A stretch of 64,000 nucleotides of DNA from an uncultured Rhodopila sp. (GTDB lineage: Bacteria; Pseudomonadota; Alphaproteobacteria; Acetobacterales; Acetobacteraceae), in NCBI RefSeq assembly GCF_903915725.1, contig NZ_CAIWTY010000088.1:124001-188000 (forward strand), given 5' to 3'. Positions 1-9,224 of the stretch are shown one piece after another. The stretch's first letter is position 1. Each line of letters opens with the position of its first letter. The position numbers and the translations under genes were made by a program. The notes under the pieces were generated by a model. That model searched no databases. It worked only from the letters and a program-made list of their open reading frames with translations, and was not told the DNA's origin.

Positions 1-238
1 TCTCAACCATGCGATAGTAGATCGCCACCCAATCCTTGACCGAGGGATCGAGCCGCAGCGCCTGGTCGCGCATCGGCGCGAGCGTGGCGGAGGTCACGGA
101 GTCGCCGCTGGCGAACAGGGTGACGTCGTGACCCATCGCGACCAGTTCTTCGGTCAGCGAGTAGACCACACGCTCGGTGCCGCCGTACAGCTTGGGCGGA
201 ACCGCCTCGAACAGAGGCGATATTTGAGCAATACGCAT
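1..238 (-). CDS. Glycosyltransferase family 4, N-terminal part (runs off the window)
   Basis: Reading leftward from an ATG at 238-236 gives 79 residues, open to the window edge. The start MRIAQISPLFEAVPP followed by LYGGTERVV (residues 17-25) is the typical N-terminus of GT-B fold family 4 glycosyltransferases, where the GGTER loop lies at the nucleotide-sugar cleft; ELVAMGHDVTLFASGDS continues the first Rossmann domain. These enzymes move a sugar from a nucleotide donor to a cell-envelope or exopolysaccharide acceptor. The sugar-binding half lies outside the window, so donor and acceptor cannot be inferred. It is divergent from the ABC exporter at 503, leaving about 260 bp for both promoters. 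Confidence 0.8.
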   Translation of the reverse strand, partial: MRIAQISPLFEAVPPKLYGGTERVVYSLTEELVAMGHDVTLFASGDSVTSATLAPMRDQALRLDPSVKDWVAIYYRMVE

Positions 239-502
239 AAGAAAAATGCCCCAGTTTGACTACGGGTTTAAGCCACCAGGCGACTGTTATATTGTGATTG
301 GTTCGGCGTGTCTCGCGCTTGACTTCACAATCCATCAGCGTCTATCAAACAAGGGTTATAGTTTCTGAATGTGGCGAAATGTCGGCGTGTTAGGCATGAT
401 TATCGGCCCTCGCTGCCTTAATTTGGCCGACAAATATGACGAAGCTCTGTCTCAGCGGTCCGGGTCCGCATCCCTATCCCGGCTACAGGAGCTGCCGTCG
501 TC

Positions 503-2398
503 ATGGCTCAGACTTACGTCGCTTTCGCCCCCGCCAACGGGGCAAGCTTCGCTGCCCGGCCCGCCCGCAAGGCAACCGCCCCGCGGCCAAGCCAGCCACC
601 GCCGGCGCCCAAGCCCGGCGGCCTGCCGTCGTTGCGCGGCCGCCCGCTGGCGTTTCTGTACAATTATATAAGGCGCCATCCAGCGGGCCACCTGACCATA
701 CTGATGTCGGTGATCGTCGCGGTGACCTGCAGCGTCTCCACCCAGTACGGCATGAAGCACCTGATCGACATCGTCGCCGCCGGCCGCGAAGCCGCCGGCA
801 ACCAGGTGTGGTGGCCCTTCGCGCTGCTTTGCGGACTGGTCGCCGCCGACAACCTGTCCTGGCGTATCGGCGGATACGCCGCTCACCGCACCTTCGTGCG
901 CGTCACCGGCGACGTCCGGCGGGATCTGTTCGCCCACCTGTCCGCCCACTCGCCATCATATTTCGCGGAGCGTCTGCCCGGCGCGCTGGCCAGCCGCATC
1001 AGCTCCACCGCCAATGCGGCCTTTACGGTTGAGAACACCGGCGCGTGGAACGTCATGCCGCCGATGATCGCCGTGGTGCTGTCGATCTGCTTCATCGGCT
1101 CGGTCAACCTGCAACTCGCCGGCGCGCTGCTCGGCGTGTCGCTGCTGATGGGTGCCGTGGTCTACCAGATGGCGCGCAAGGGCTCCGCCCGGCACCGCGA
1201 CTACGCCGAGAAAGCCGCCGCGGTGGACGGGGAGCTGGTGGACGTCATCAGCAACTTCAACGTCGTCCGCGCCTTCGGCGCCACCTTCCGCGAACAGGGC
1301 CGCATCGGCGCGCGGATGGAGACCGAAATGGCCTCGCGCCGCCGCAGTCTTTATTACTTAGAGCATATCCGGCTGGTGCACGCGATCATGACCGCGTTCC
1401 TGACCGCCGGCGCGGTCGCCTGGGGCATTCTGCTCTGGCAGCACGGCCAGGCGAAAGTCGGCGACCTTGTGCTGATCACCTCGCTGGCGTTCGGCATCCT
1501 GCACGGCACGCGGGACCTCGCGGTCGCGCTGGTTGACCTGACGCAGCATGTCGCGCGGCTGGATGAGGCAATCTCCACCCTGCTGACCCCCCACGACCTG
1601 GAAGACCTGCCGGATGCGCAGCCGCTGGTGGCGGGTCCGGGCGAGGTTAGTTTCGAGCAGGTGCGCTTCGCCTATCCGAACCGCCCGGCCGTACTGAACG
1701 ACTTCAACCTGGTGATCCAGCCGGGTGAGCGCGTCGGCCTGGTCGGCTTCTCCGGCGCCGGCAAGTCCACAGTGCTGTCGTTGCTGCAACGCTTCCACGA
1801 CGTGTGCGGCGGCAGCGTCTCGATCGACGGGCAGGACATCCGCGATGTCACGCAGTCCAGCCTGCACGACGTGATGGCGGTGGTGCCGCAGGATATCTCG
1901 CTGTTCCATCGCTCGGTGCTGGAGAACATCCGCTACGCCCGTCCGGACGCAACGGAAAAGGACGTGCTGGCCGCCGCCGACATGGCGCATTGCCGCGACT
2001 TCATCGAGGCGATGCCGGAAGGCTTCGACACCATGGTCGGCGACCGCGGCGTCAAGCTGTCGGGTGGACAGAGGCAGCGTCTGGCGATCGCCCGCGCGCT
2101 GCTGAAGAACGCGCCGATACTGCTGCTGGACGAGGCCACCAGCGCTTTGGATACGGAATCCGAACAGGCGATCCAGCATGCGCTCGATCGGCTGATGACC
2201 GGGCGGACGGTGATCGCCATCGCCCACCGGCTGTCCACGCTGCAAAGCTTCGACCGCATCATCGTCATGGACAAGGGCCGGATCGTCGATGACGGCTCCC
2301 CGACAGCGCTGGCGGCGCGGCCGGGTCCGTATCGGGATCTGCTGCGCAAGCAGCGGATGGACCCGGCGGAGCTGGTGGAGGTGGCGGTCGCGGCGTAA
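503..2398 (+). CDS. ABC exporter, fused permease-ATPase (MsbA-type half transporter)
   Basis: A 631-residue protein: a proline-rich cytosolic tail (about 1-50), a six-helix exporter membrane domain (about 55-340) and an ATPase domain (about 375-610). The ATPase domain shows Walker A GFSGAGKST near residue 415, signature LSGGQRQR near 518, Walker B ILLLDEATSALD near 538 and the switch histidine in AHRLST near 573, so it should be active. It should work as a homodimer. Members of this subfamily export lipids, glycolipids, peptides or drugs; the substrate cannot be told from sequence. The ATG has a GGAG 11 nt upstream. The divergent neighbour is a glycosyltransferase, which would fit a glycolipid, but that is inference. 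Confidence 0.85.
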   Translation: MAQTYVAFAPANGASFAARPARKATAPRPSQPPPAPKPGGLPSLRGRPLAFLYNYIRRHPAGHLTILMSVIVAVTCSVSTQYGMKHLIDIVAAGREAAGNQVWWPFALLCGLVAADNLSWRIGGYAAHRTFVRVTGDVRRDLFAHLSAHSPSYFAERLPGALASRISSTANAAFTVENTGAWNVMPPMIAVVLSICFIGSVNLQLAGALLGVSLLMGAVVYQMARKGSARHRDYAEKAAAVDGELVDVISNFNVVRAFGATFREQGRIGARMETEMASRRRSLYYLEHIRLVHAIMTAFLTAGAVAWGILLWQHGQAKVGDLVLITSLAFGILHGTRDLAVALVDLTQHVARLDEAISTLLTPHDLEDLPDAQPLVAGPGEVSFEQVRFAYPNRPAVLNDFNLVIQPGERVGLVGFSGAGKSTVLSLLQRFHDVCGGSVSIDGQDIRDVTQSSLHDVMAVVPQDISLFHRSVLENIRYARPDATEKDVLAAADMAHCRDFIEAMPEGFDTMVGDRGVKLSGGQRQRLAIARALLKNAPILLLDEATSALDTESEQAIQHALDRLMTGRTVIAIAHRLSTLQSFDRIIVMDKGRIVDDGSPTALAARPGPYRDLLRKQRMDPAELVEVAVAA

Positions 2399-2625
2399 GG
2401 CATTGCCGACCGCCAGGCCCGGCGTAACGGCGGGGTGTTTAAGCGCGATGGCGGCGGATGAGGCGGGGCAAATCCCGTCCTGTCCGCCGCCATCGCTTGT
2501 TTTGGCAGCAGCGCGGCCGTTGTTGATCCTGTTGCGACGTGGCTCCGGTTCGGACCGATGGCAAAGTTGAATGCCAACCGGTTCCGATAATTTAGTGGGT
2601 CAGGCCCAAATGGTGAAATCAACGG

Positions 2626-3003
2626 TTGAAAGACGGCGGCCTTCACTCGTCCGGTTGGCGGTGCCCGAAAAGGTTGCCATCTGACCCAAGCGATCACGAT
2701 TCGATCGATTTGCCGCCCGCACTCATTACAGGCTTCCTTCCGCGATTCTGCCCGGCAGCAACGCTTCTCTTCCCGGCATCTGTTGCTGGGGTGCCGAAAC
2801 ATGAGGCTGAGCAAACGTCTATGCGACTGGGACTACCCGGAGGGCACGACCTTCCAACAGTGGCCGACGTGGTTGCTTATGACCAAACAAGAAACTGGCT
2901 GTTTCTGATCAGAGCCGAGCACCCGTCGGCCGATCTGACGCTCTCCGGACATCAGCGCCTTCGAGACGAGGTCAAGAATGCAGGGCTGCCCGGGCCCCAT
3001 TGA
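2626..3003 (+). pseudogene. Possible remnant of a BsuBI/PstI-family restriction endonuclease
   Basis: The 2399-3102 gap has no convincing intact gene. One frame reads to a stop at 3003; its C-terminal part contains ADVVAYDQTRNWLFLI (about residues 81-96). This resembles the PDVV-YD-RNWLFLIEA core of BsuBI/PstI type II endonucleases, remembered from the family. The Glu that normally follows is Arg here, the residues after it match poorly, and the last roughly 80 family residues are missing. The part upstream of 2820 looks non-coding. No cognate methyltransferase is adjacent; the adenine-type methylase at 9225 is 6 kb away. It may be a decayed gene or a chance match. Confidence 0.3.
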
Positions 3004-3102
3004 CCTGCATCAATGCGCCACCCGGTCAAGCGCGCTTGCTGACAGCCTGGAAGCAGCCTGCCGCCGGAACGTCCCGGCAACGACAACCCGGGAAACGTTC
3101 AA

Positions 3103-5460
3103 ATGAAGCGATTGCTGCTGGCCTGTTTCGTCGTGTCCGCGGTCATCTTTATCGGGTCTCCGCGAGCACAGGCCCAACCAACAGACGGCTCCGTCCTGCC
3201 ATTTCCACCGACACCGACAGCCAGCGTCGCCGGACCGACATTGCAGCAATCGCAGCATGTCCGCCGCGTCGATCCGGACCGCCTGCCCGCCGGTGCGCCG
3301 AACATCCTGATCGTCTTGCTCGACGATGTCGGCTTCGGCCTGCCGGACACGTTCGGCGGCGAGATTGCAACGCCGACGCTGACCAAACTCGCCAATGACG
3401 GCATCAGCTACAATACCTTCCACACCACCTCGATCTGCTCGCCGACACGGGCCGCGCTGCTGACCGGGCGCAACCATCAGCGTGTCGGCTCCGGCACGAT
3501 CGCCGAACGTGCGCTCGATTTCGACGGCTATACCGGGGTCATTCCGAAAAGCGCCGCCACCGTCGCGGAGGTGCTGCACGAATACGGCTACAAGACCGCC
3601 GCTTTCGGCAAGTGGCACAACACCCCGGCGACCGAAACGACCGCGATGGGGCCGTTCGACCGCTGGCCGACGGGATACGGTTTCGATTATTTCTACGGCT
3701 TCCTGGCCGGGGAAACCTCGCAATACGAACCGCGGCTGTTCCAGGACACCACGGCGATCGAGCCGCCGCACGACCCGGCGTATCACCTGACGCAGGACAT
3801 GGCCGACAAGGCTTTGCTTTGGCTGCGGCGCCACCAGGCGTTCTCGCCCGACAAGCCATTCCTGATGTACTGGGCGCCCGGTGGCGCGCACGGCCCGCAC
3901 CAGGTCTTCAAGCAATGGGCGGACAAGTACAAGGGCAAATTCGACGACGGCTGGGACGCCTATCGCGAACGCGTCTACCGGCGCCAGCTTCAACTCGGCT
4001 GGATTCCACCGGCTACGAAACTGACGCCGCGCCCCGATACCATGGCGTCGTGGGACAGCATTCCGGACGACGAAAAACCGTTCCAGCGCCGGCTGATGGA
4101 AGTCTTCGCCGGCTTCGTCGAGCACACCGACGCACAGGTTGGCCGCCTGGTCAGCGCCATCGAGCAGCTTGGGCTGCGCGACAACACAATCATCTTCTAC
4201 ATCTTCGGCGACAACGGCAGCAGCGCCGAAGGCCAGAACGGCACGATCAGCGAGTTGCTGGCGCAGAACCAGATCCCCAGCACGATCGGCCAGCAACTTT
4301 CCGCCCTCGATAAAATCGGCGGCCTCGACGCGCTCGGCAGCAACAAGGTCGAAAACATGTATCATGCCGGCTGGGCCTGGGCCGGCGACACGCCGTTTCG
4401 CTACACCAAGCTGGTGGCCTCGCATTTCGGCGGCACGCGCAACCCGATGGTGATCTCCTGGCCGAAGGGCATCAAACCGGACGCCACGCCGCGGCCGCAG
4501 TTCCATCATGTCAACGACATCGTCCCGACGATCTATGACATCCTCGGCATCGTCCCGCCGAAAGTGGTGAACGGCATCGCGCAGGACCCGATCGACGGCA
4601 TCAGTATGGTGTACAGCTTCGCCGACGCGAAAGCGCCGTGGCGGAAGACAACGCAGTATTTCGAGAACAACGGCAGCCGCGGCATCTACCATGACGGATG
4701 GTATGCGGCGGCGTTCGGTCCGCTGACGCCCTGGCTGACCGTCAGCCCCGGGCTTGCCACCTGGGATGCCAACACGGATGTCTGGGAACTGTATGACCTG
4801 CGGCACGATTTCTCGCAGGCGAACGATGTGGCCGCGGAAGATCCGAAGCGCCTGGCAGCGATGAAACAACTGTTCCTGACGGAAGCGCAGGCCAATAAGG
4901 TGTTCCCCGTCGGCGCCGGCCTGTGGACTCGTCTGCACCCAGAGGATCGGGTGAAAGTGCCTTATACGCACTGGACATTCGACGCTTCGACCACGCGGCT
5001 GCCGGAGTTCGCGGCGCCCGGCCTCGGCCGCGAAAGCAACCATGTGGTCGTGGACGCGACCTTCGGCCCGGACGCCTCGGGCGTGCTGTATGCGCTCGGC
5101 GGCATCGGCGGGGGGCTGACGCTTTATATGGACAAGGGTCATCTGGTCTACGAGTACAACATGATGATGATCGAGCGTTACATTGACCGCTCGGTAGGGG
5201 TTCTGGCCCCGGGCCGGCATCGAATCGCTATCGACACGTCGATCCCGAAGCCGGCCGGACCCGCGGTGGTCACGATTTCGGTGGACGGCAAGGACGCGCT
5301 GCACATCGACGTCAAGCGAACGGTGGCCGGTGCGTTTTCCGCCAGCGAGACTCTCGATGTCGGCATGGACCTCGGTTCGCCCGTCTCGTTCGACTATTTC
5401 GACCGCGCTCCCTTCCGGTTCGACGGCAGCATCGAGAAGGTCGAGGTTCAGCTGCAATGA
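3103..5460 (+). CDS. Exported arylsulfatase (large, with C-terminal beta domain)
   Basis: A 785-residue sulfatase that hydrolyses sulfate esters in the periplasm or outside the cell. A signal peptide (MKRLLLACFVVSAVIF...AQA) ends near residue 24. Asp74-Asp75 in LLDDVGFG bind calcium; Cys112 in SICSPTRAALLTGR fits the C-x-P-x-R maturation motif and would become formylglycine; Asp370-Asn371 in FGDNGS complete the metal site. Residues about 600-785 form an extra beta-rich domain found in long proteobacterial arylsulfatases. The stop overlaps an ATGA at 5457, so it is probably translated together with the second sulfatase. No formylglycine-generating enzyme is encoded in the window. Confidence 0.9.
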   Translation: MKRLLLACFVVSAVIFIGSPRAQAQPTDGSVLPFPPTPTASVAGPTLQQSQHVRRVDPDRLPAGAPNILIVLLDDVGFGLPDTFGGEIATPTLTKLANDGISYNTFHTTSICSPTRAALLTGRNHQRVGSGTIAERALDFDGYTGVIPKSAATVAEVLHEYGYKTAAFGKWHNTPATETTAMGPFDRWPTGYGFDYFYGFLAGETSQYEPRLFQDTTAIEPPHDPAYHLTQDMADKALLWLRRHQAFSPDKPFLMYWAPGGAHGPHQVFKQWADKYKGKFDDGWDAYRERVYRRQLQLGWIPPATKLTPRPDTMASWDSIPDDEKPFQRRLMEVFAGFVEHTDAQVGRLVSAIEQLGLRDNTIIFYIFGDNGSSAEGQNGTISELLAQNQIPSTIGQQLSALDKIGGLDALGSNKVENMYHAGWAWAGDTPFRYTKLVASHFGGTRNPMVISWPKGIKPDATPRPQFHHVNDIVPTIYDILGIVPPKVVNGIAQDPIDGISMVYSFADAKAPWRKTTQYFENNGSRGIYHDGWYAAAFGPLTPWLTVSPGLATWDANTDVWELYDLRHDFSQANDVAAEDPKRLAAMKQLFLTEAQANKVFPVGAGLWTRLHPEDRVKVPYTHWTFDASTTRLPEFAAPGLGRESNHVVVDATFGPDASGVLYALGGIGGGLTLYMDKGHLVYEYNMMMIERYIDRSVGVLAPGRHRIAIDTSIPKPAGPAVVTISVDGKDALHIDVKRTVAGAFSASETLDVGMDLGSPVSFDYFDRAPFRFDGSIEKVEVQLQ

Positions 5461-5477
5461 CCGGAGATCTTCGCACC

Positions 5478-6959
5478 ATGCATCTTTTCGGCAGATTTTT
5501 CCTGGCGGTCCTGCTTGGCCTCACCGCCTTCGCGACGGCACGAGCCGCCGAACCTAAACCGAACATTGTATTCATCATGGCCGACGACCTGGGATCAGCC
5601 GATGTCGGCTATCGCGGCAGCGACATCAAGACTCCCAACATCGACAAGCTGGCCGAGGCCGGCGTTCGCATGGACTCGTTCTACGGTGAACCGGTCTGCA
5701 CGCCGTCTCGCGCGGCGCTGATGACCGGCCGCTATCCAATGCGCTACGGCTTGCAGACTTTGGTTATCTTCCCCAGCCACACCTATGGCCTGCCGACGAA
5801 TGAGCGGACCTTGCCGCAGGCTTTGAAAGAAGCCGGGTATACCACGCTGATGACCGGCAAATGGCATCTTGGCCATGCCGACAGGAAGTACTGGCCGCAA
5901 AATCGCGGCTTCGACTATTTCTACGGCAATGTCACCGGTGAGGTGGACTATTTCACCCACGACCGCGGCGGCCTTATCGACTGGCAGCGCAACGGCACCT
6001 TCCTGAAGGAACCCGGCTACTACATGACGCTGATTGGCGACGATGCCGTCAGGCTGATCGACCGGCAGGACGGCAAAAAGCCGTTCTTCCTGTATTTCGC
6101 CTCGCTGGCGCCGCACGCCCCCTATCAGGCGCCGCAGAAGTACAAGGACCTCTACCCCGGCATCAAGGACAAGAACCGGCAGGCCTATGCGGGGATGATC
6201 TCGGCACTGGATGACCAGGTCGGCCGGATTGTTGCCGCACTGGAGAACAAGCACCTGCGGGACAACACGCTGATCCTGTTCGCCAGCGACAATGGGGGCG
6301 CCACCAGCGGATTGTTCGCGCAGGGTGCCAAGAGCAACGACGAGCGCGGACACGAGGAAGGCGGCATCGAGCAAGGTGCCAAGGCCCCGGCCTCCAACGC
6401 TCCGCTGCGCGGCGGCAAGGGCAGCCTGTATGAGGGCGGCGTGCGCGTGGTTGCCTTCGCCAACTGGCCGGGCCACCTGAAGCCGGGGACCGTTACGGCT
6501 CCCCTACACATGGTAGACATCATGCCGACCTTGCTGGCGCTGGCCGGGGGGAGGGGCAACGCCGAACATCCCATGGATGGCAGGGACATCTGGCCGGTGC
6601 TGACCGCCGGGGCAGCCTCACCGAACGAGGATATCCTGATCAATGTCGAAGCATTTCGTGGCGCGGTACGCAAGGGCGACTGGAAACTGGTGAAGATCGC
6701 GCTGCTGCCGGGCAGGACCGAATTGTTCGACCTGTCGAAGGACCCGGGCGAAACGACCAACGTGGCGGATCAGCATCCGGACATCGCAGCCGATCTGGAG
6801 GCGCGGCTATTGGCTTATGCGAAGCAGCAGAAGCCGAGCGAGTGGATCAAGGCGCAGCCAGCGTTCGTCGGCAGCCAGGGTCACACGGTCTTCGATCCGG
6901 ACTTCGACATCGACGACGGTGGCCTGCCGCACGAAAAGCCTGCGCCGATTCGCCGCTGA
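5478..6959 (+). CDS. Exported sulfatase, second of a tandem pair
   Basis: A 493-residue protein from the ATG at 5478, chosen because it opens directly with a signal peptide (MHLFGRFFLAVLLGLTAFATARA). An ATG at 5457, overlapping the upstream stop, would add seven residues. The metal-binding Asp pair lies in FIMADDLGSADVGY and the formylglycine Cys in VCTPSRAALMTGR (Cys74 from 5478). MTGKWHLGH and ASDNGGA are further sulfatase landmarks. It lacks the extra C-terminal domain of its neighbour, so the pair are different subfamilies rather than a recent duplication. The two probably form one operon acting on sulfated organic matter; the natural substrates are unknown. Confidence 0.9.
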   Translation: MHLFGRFFLAVLLGLTAFATARAAEPKPNIVFIMADDLGSADVGYRGSDIKTPNIDKLAEAGVRMDSFYGEPVCTPSRAALMTGRYPMRYGLQTLVIFPSHTYGLPTNERTLPQALKEAGYTTLMTGKWHLGHADRKYWPQNRGFDYFYGNVTGEVDYFTHDRGGLIDWQRNGTFLKEPGYYMTLIGDDAVRLIDRQDGKKPFFLYFASLAPHAPYQAPQKYKDLYPGIKDKNRQAYAGMISALDDQVGRIVAALENKHLRDNTLILFASDNGGATSGLFAQGAKSNDERGHEEGGIEQGAKAPASNAPLRGGKGSLYEGGVRVVAFANWPGHLKPGTVTAPLHMVDIMPTLLALAGGRGNAEHPMDGRDIWPVLTAGAASPNEDILINVEAFRGAVRKGDWKLVKIALLPGRTELFDLSKDPGETTNVADQHPDIAADLEARLLAYAKQQKPSEWIKAQPAFVGSQGHTVFDPDFDIDDGGLPHEKPAPIRR

Positions 6960-7302
6960 GAGAGGGATCATGGCGCGCCTGGCGGGACCGTTCGAAGACG
7001 ACGGTCCATAGCGGCGCAGGCACTTTATCGATCTCAATACCGCCAGCCTGGCACACGGACGCTGCTGTCCTGCGCATCCGTGAAAAGAGCGTATAGCGAC
7101 CGTTTCAACATCCTGATTATTTGAATTCACCGCCAGCCCATGCGCGGGTACAAGCTGGGGGTCGCTGCGGTTGAAAATTTCCCAGGGTCCTGCCTCACGA
7201 AACTCGCCTTACCAATCGATCAATCGGACCTTTGTACAGTGACATGCGGGACCGCCTGGACAGGTTCGCCCCGCGCTGCCGCAATCATCGGATTATCAGG
7301 AC
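6960..7302 (+). other. Intergenic stretch, nothing recognised
   Basis: 343 bp between the second sulfatase and the hydrolase. Short open frames read here have no family resemblance and no good ribosome binding site. No clear terminator hairpin with a T-run was seen. Confidence 0.5.
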
Positions 7303-8307
7303 ATGACTTCGACCATTGCAGGCTACGCGGCTCTCAAAATTGCCATTGCCCTGACCGGCCTCTGCTTAAGCGCTGCCCTGCTGTTTGTGAGGCTGACCCG
7401 CGTCAATCAATTCTCTCTCGGGAAAAGGATGAACTGGGCTGCGCCTCCGGGTGAGAATTACGATCAGGCAGCCTTCAGGCTGTGGTATCCGGCCGGGATT
7501 CCGTCCGTCCGCGGCGTTGTTGTCCTCGTGCCGGGTTCTAACCAGGATGGCCGATCGCAGATCGAGGACGAACAGTGGCGGGCGCTGGCCATCAGGCACA
7601 ACCTGGCACTGATTGGCTGCTACCTCAGCGACAAGCCGCATCCGGACATGAGAGTCGAAGCCTATGTCGACGTGTCGCGTGGCAGCGGAGATGCGCTGCT
7701 GGACGCCCTGAGCGAACTGGGCCGGCGGCTCAGCCACCCGGAGCTCGCAAGTGCCCCCTTGTTGCTTTGGGGCATGTCGGCCGGCGGGGAGTTCAACTAC
7801 GAATTCGCCGCCTGGAAGCCGGACCGCGTGGCGGGCTTCGTTGTCAATAAGGGAGGGGTGTACTACTCCGACCTTCTGCCACCCGAGTCGAGGCGCGTTC
7901 CGGGCCTGTTTTTTGTCGGCGGCAACGACCTGCAATACCGCCAGGATGCCATTCGGCGAATTTTTCAAATCAACCACGAGGCCGGAGCAAGCTGGACCCT
8001 TATTGAGGAGCCGGAGGCGGGCCACGAAATCGGCAAGTCGAAAGAGATTGCGCAGAGTTTTTTTGCAAGCGTTATGGCGCCCGCATCCCCCGGTGACGGT
8101 ACTGGCCCGAATATCCGGAAGCTGACCCCGGCCGGGTCGCCATCTATCCGTTTGGCGACACCGCTTGCCGTATCTTCATCGAATAATCCGCATCGATCAC
8201 CGCTCCGGGCGGCCGCCGGATCAGGCTGTCTCGTTGCAGCTCCGCATAGCTCTTGCCGTCGTCAAGCAGGCCGAGTTGATACGCATAACGCGGGGCATAG
8301 CCGCTGA
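7303..8307 (+). CDS. Alpha/beta hydrolase with an N-terminal membrane anchor
   Basis: A 334-residue frame. Residues about 8-30 form one hydrophobic helix, so the enzyme is likely tethered to the membrane. The nucleophile elbow GMSAGG puts the catalytic Ser at 159, and His241 in EAGHEIGK is the likely catalytic His; VVLVPGSNQDG near residues 72-82 fits the oxyanion strand. The fold normally ends soon after IAQSFFASV (about residue 257). The remaining roughly 70 residues are low-complexity and overlap the convergent DUF4105 gene by 164 bp, so they look like read-through after loss of the original stop. The substrate is unknown. Confidence 0.7.
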   Translation: MTSTIAGYAALKIAIALTGLCLSAALLFVRLTRVNQFSLGKRMNWAAPPGENYDQAAFRLWYPAGIPSVRGVVVLVPGSNQDGRSQIEDEQWRALAIRHNLALIGCYLSDKPHPDMRVEAYVDVSRGSGDALLDALSELGRRLSHPELASAPLLLWGMSAGGEFNYEFAAWKPDRVAGFVVNKGGVYYSDLLPPESRRVPGLFFVGGNDLQYRQDAIRRIFQINHEAGASWTLIEEPEAGHEIGKSKEIAQSFFASVMAPASPGDGTGPNIRKLTPAGSPSIRLATPLAVSSSNNPHRSPLRAAAGSGCLVAAPHSSCRRQAGRVDTHNAGHSR

Positions 8308-9109
8308 GCAGCACCCGCCAGTCGAAGCGGATATGCCTGGGTGCGTCGGCGCGGGCGAGAATCCCGGTGGTGCAGTTGTGCGTCAGCGTGCTGTACCATT
8401 CCGGATTTACCGCCAGTTCGTCCAGCTTGCGCACGTAGCTGAGGAACAACGCCTCTCGCGTTTCCCGGGTCAGACGCAGGCGGTACAGATAGACCTGCTC
8501 ATGACGGATGTCGGTCCGGACACCGATCAGGTCGCGCTCGTCCGCGGCGACATAGAACAGTTCGTAATGGTGGAAGAATCCGGCCAGCGTCGAATACTCA
8601 AAGCCGGCCTGACGCCGTGTCTCGATCGAGAACGCGATGTGGCGTCCACCGCGGAAGCCGAACGTCAGGAAGATATGCGCGATGGCCTTGCCCGACCAAT
8701 AGGACGCGACAAGATCCACGGACTCAAGTTCGTCCAGCGGGAAGCCGGCATCGTAATAGGAGGCCGTGAATTCGGTTTCCGACCGGTAGGCGAAATTGCG
8801 GATGTTGCGGAGCGAAACCGTCCGCCCCGTCTCCACCCCCGTCGCGGGGATCGCATATTCCGGCGCCCAGTCGCGCGTGTTCGACGGCCGATCCAGGGCA
8901 TACCAGATCGCCACGGCAACGGTCAGGACGGCCCACAGGATGACGCCGCGGCGGAACGGCATCGCCAGGATCGCCACTGCGGCAACCGCGATGACGATGC
9001 CGGCACAGGTCAGCCGCAGCCAGTCCGGTCTGATCGTTGCGTAATAGACGGCAGTGGCGCCGATCAGGGACACCAGCGCCATGGCGGCGCGCCAGGCCGC
9101 TAAACGCAT
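8144..9109 (-). CDS. DUF4105 (Lnb-like N-terminal domain) membrane protein
   Basis: 321 residues from the ATG at 9109; a start at 9178 would add 23 residues of poor quality. Two or three membrane helices in the first 80 residues precede a periplasmic DUF4105 domain. Its hallmarks are visible: AHIFLTFGF, a His-containing strand; YELFYVAADERDLI; and LTHNCTTGI, with the conserved Cys. DUF4105 resembles the N-terminal domain of the lipoprotein intramolecular transacylase Lnb, but the C-terminal part of Lnb is absent, so the activity should be called unknown. No good ribosome binding site is visible at 9109. The 3' end overlaps the opposing hydrolase frame, and this gene's C-terminus is the more credible of the two. 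Confidence 0.75.
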   Translation of the reverse strand: MRLAAWRAAMALVSLIGATAVYYATIRPDWLRLTCAGIVIAVAAVAILAMPFRRGVILWAVLTVAVAIWYALDRPSNTRDWAPEYAIPATGVETGRTVSLRNIRNFAYRSETEFTASYYDAGFPLDELESVDLVASYWSGKAIAHIFLTFGFRGGRHIAFSIETRRQAGFEYSTLAGFFHHYELFYVAADERDLIGVRTDIRHEQVYLYRLRLTRETREALFLSYVRKLDELAVNPEWYSTLTHNCTTGILARADAPRHIRFDWRVLLSGYAPRYAYQLGLLDDGKSYAELQRDSLIRRPPGAVIDADYSMKIRQAVSPNG

Positions 9110-9224
9110 CGTTGAAACAGTTGAGCCGACTCGCCGGAACCACCCATCACACGTTTCCCGACATGGTCTCCGATCCATTCAACGATCGGCAATGCAAGCG
9201 CGCAATCGGCGGGGGCTTGAACTC

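Noticed and set aside
3..335. 110-residue minus-strand frame at the window start
   Set aside because: It is Arg-rich and lacks any motif. The overlapping frame from 238 to the window edge is a clear glycosyltransferase start, so this one is a shadow.
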